Positions 63,473-64,000 of a DNA stretch of 64,000 bases are shown here, in pieces. The stretch comes from Tenrec ecaudatus (lineage: Eukaryota; Chordata; Mammalia; Afrosoricida; Tenrecidae). The notes beneath the pieces are model-generated. The model did not search any database, was not told the DNA's origin, and saw only the letters and a list, made by a program, of their open reading frames with translations. Within the stretch, counting starts at the first letter, position 1, and every line of letters starts with the position of its first letter. The position numbers and the translations under genes were made by a program. The stretch covers positions 143,136,721 to 143,200,720 of the forward strand of contig NC_134530.1 in assembly GCF_050624435.1 (NCBI RefSeq). Reading direction: 5' to 3'.

Positions 63473-64000
<528 letters not shown>

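Overview
The window reads as nuclear DNA of a placental mammal from Afrotheria, most probably a tenrec such as Echinops telfairi. Two repeat classes support this. At least 30 pieces belong to the tRNA-derived AfroSINE family, which is confined to Afrotheria. Four short hAT elements have SPIN-type termini (CAGYGGTTCTCAACC...GGTTGAGAACCRCTG), and SPIN is known in afrotherians from tenrec, where it arrived by horizontal transfer. The species call is an inference. There is no prokaryotic, plasmid or CRISPR signal.

Layout: three conserved genes lie in the order found on human 1p13.3. (1) GPSM2 (LGN), + strand, about 6.8-34.1 kb. Thirteen coding exons carry eight TPR repeats followed by four GoLoco motifs, stop at 33,571-33,573, poly(A) signal at 34,105. 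The small first coding exon and the promoter lie upstream of the window. (2) CLCC1, - strand, from a CpG-island promoter near 57.4 kb to a stop at 37,441-37,443. Ten coding exons give a 541-residue ER membrane channel protein. (3) WDR47, - strand, entering from the right edge: only its last coding exon (63,473-63,615) and its 3' UTR are present. GPSM2 and CLCC1 are tail to tail. CLCC1 and WDR47 are head to tail. All exon joins in GPSM2 (2,004 nt) and CLCC1 (1,626 nt) keep the reading frame.

The rest is intron and intergenic DNA full of mobile-element fossils: a mariner transposase remnant (0.9-2.1 kb), AfroSINEs, SPIN copies, short mariner-type palindromes, old MIR/L2/hAT pieces, 3' ends of a lineage-specific LINE-1, a long antisense LINE-1 cut up by younger insertions (28-32.7 kb), a sense LINE-1 ORF2 fragment holding a solo LTR (52.6-54.4 kb), and several microsatellites and G/C homopolymers.

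The genes are neighbours, not a pathway. GPSM2 links G-alpha-i to NuMA in spindle orientation, CLCC1 acts in the ER membrane, and WDR47 is a WD40 microtubule-associated scaffold. I found no convincing new biological system. The best second-look items are a 4-bp tandem duplication at the end of CLCC1 exon 10, which seems to force a shifted splice donor, and the horizontally acquired SPIN elements with target-site duplications.
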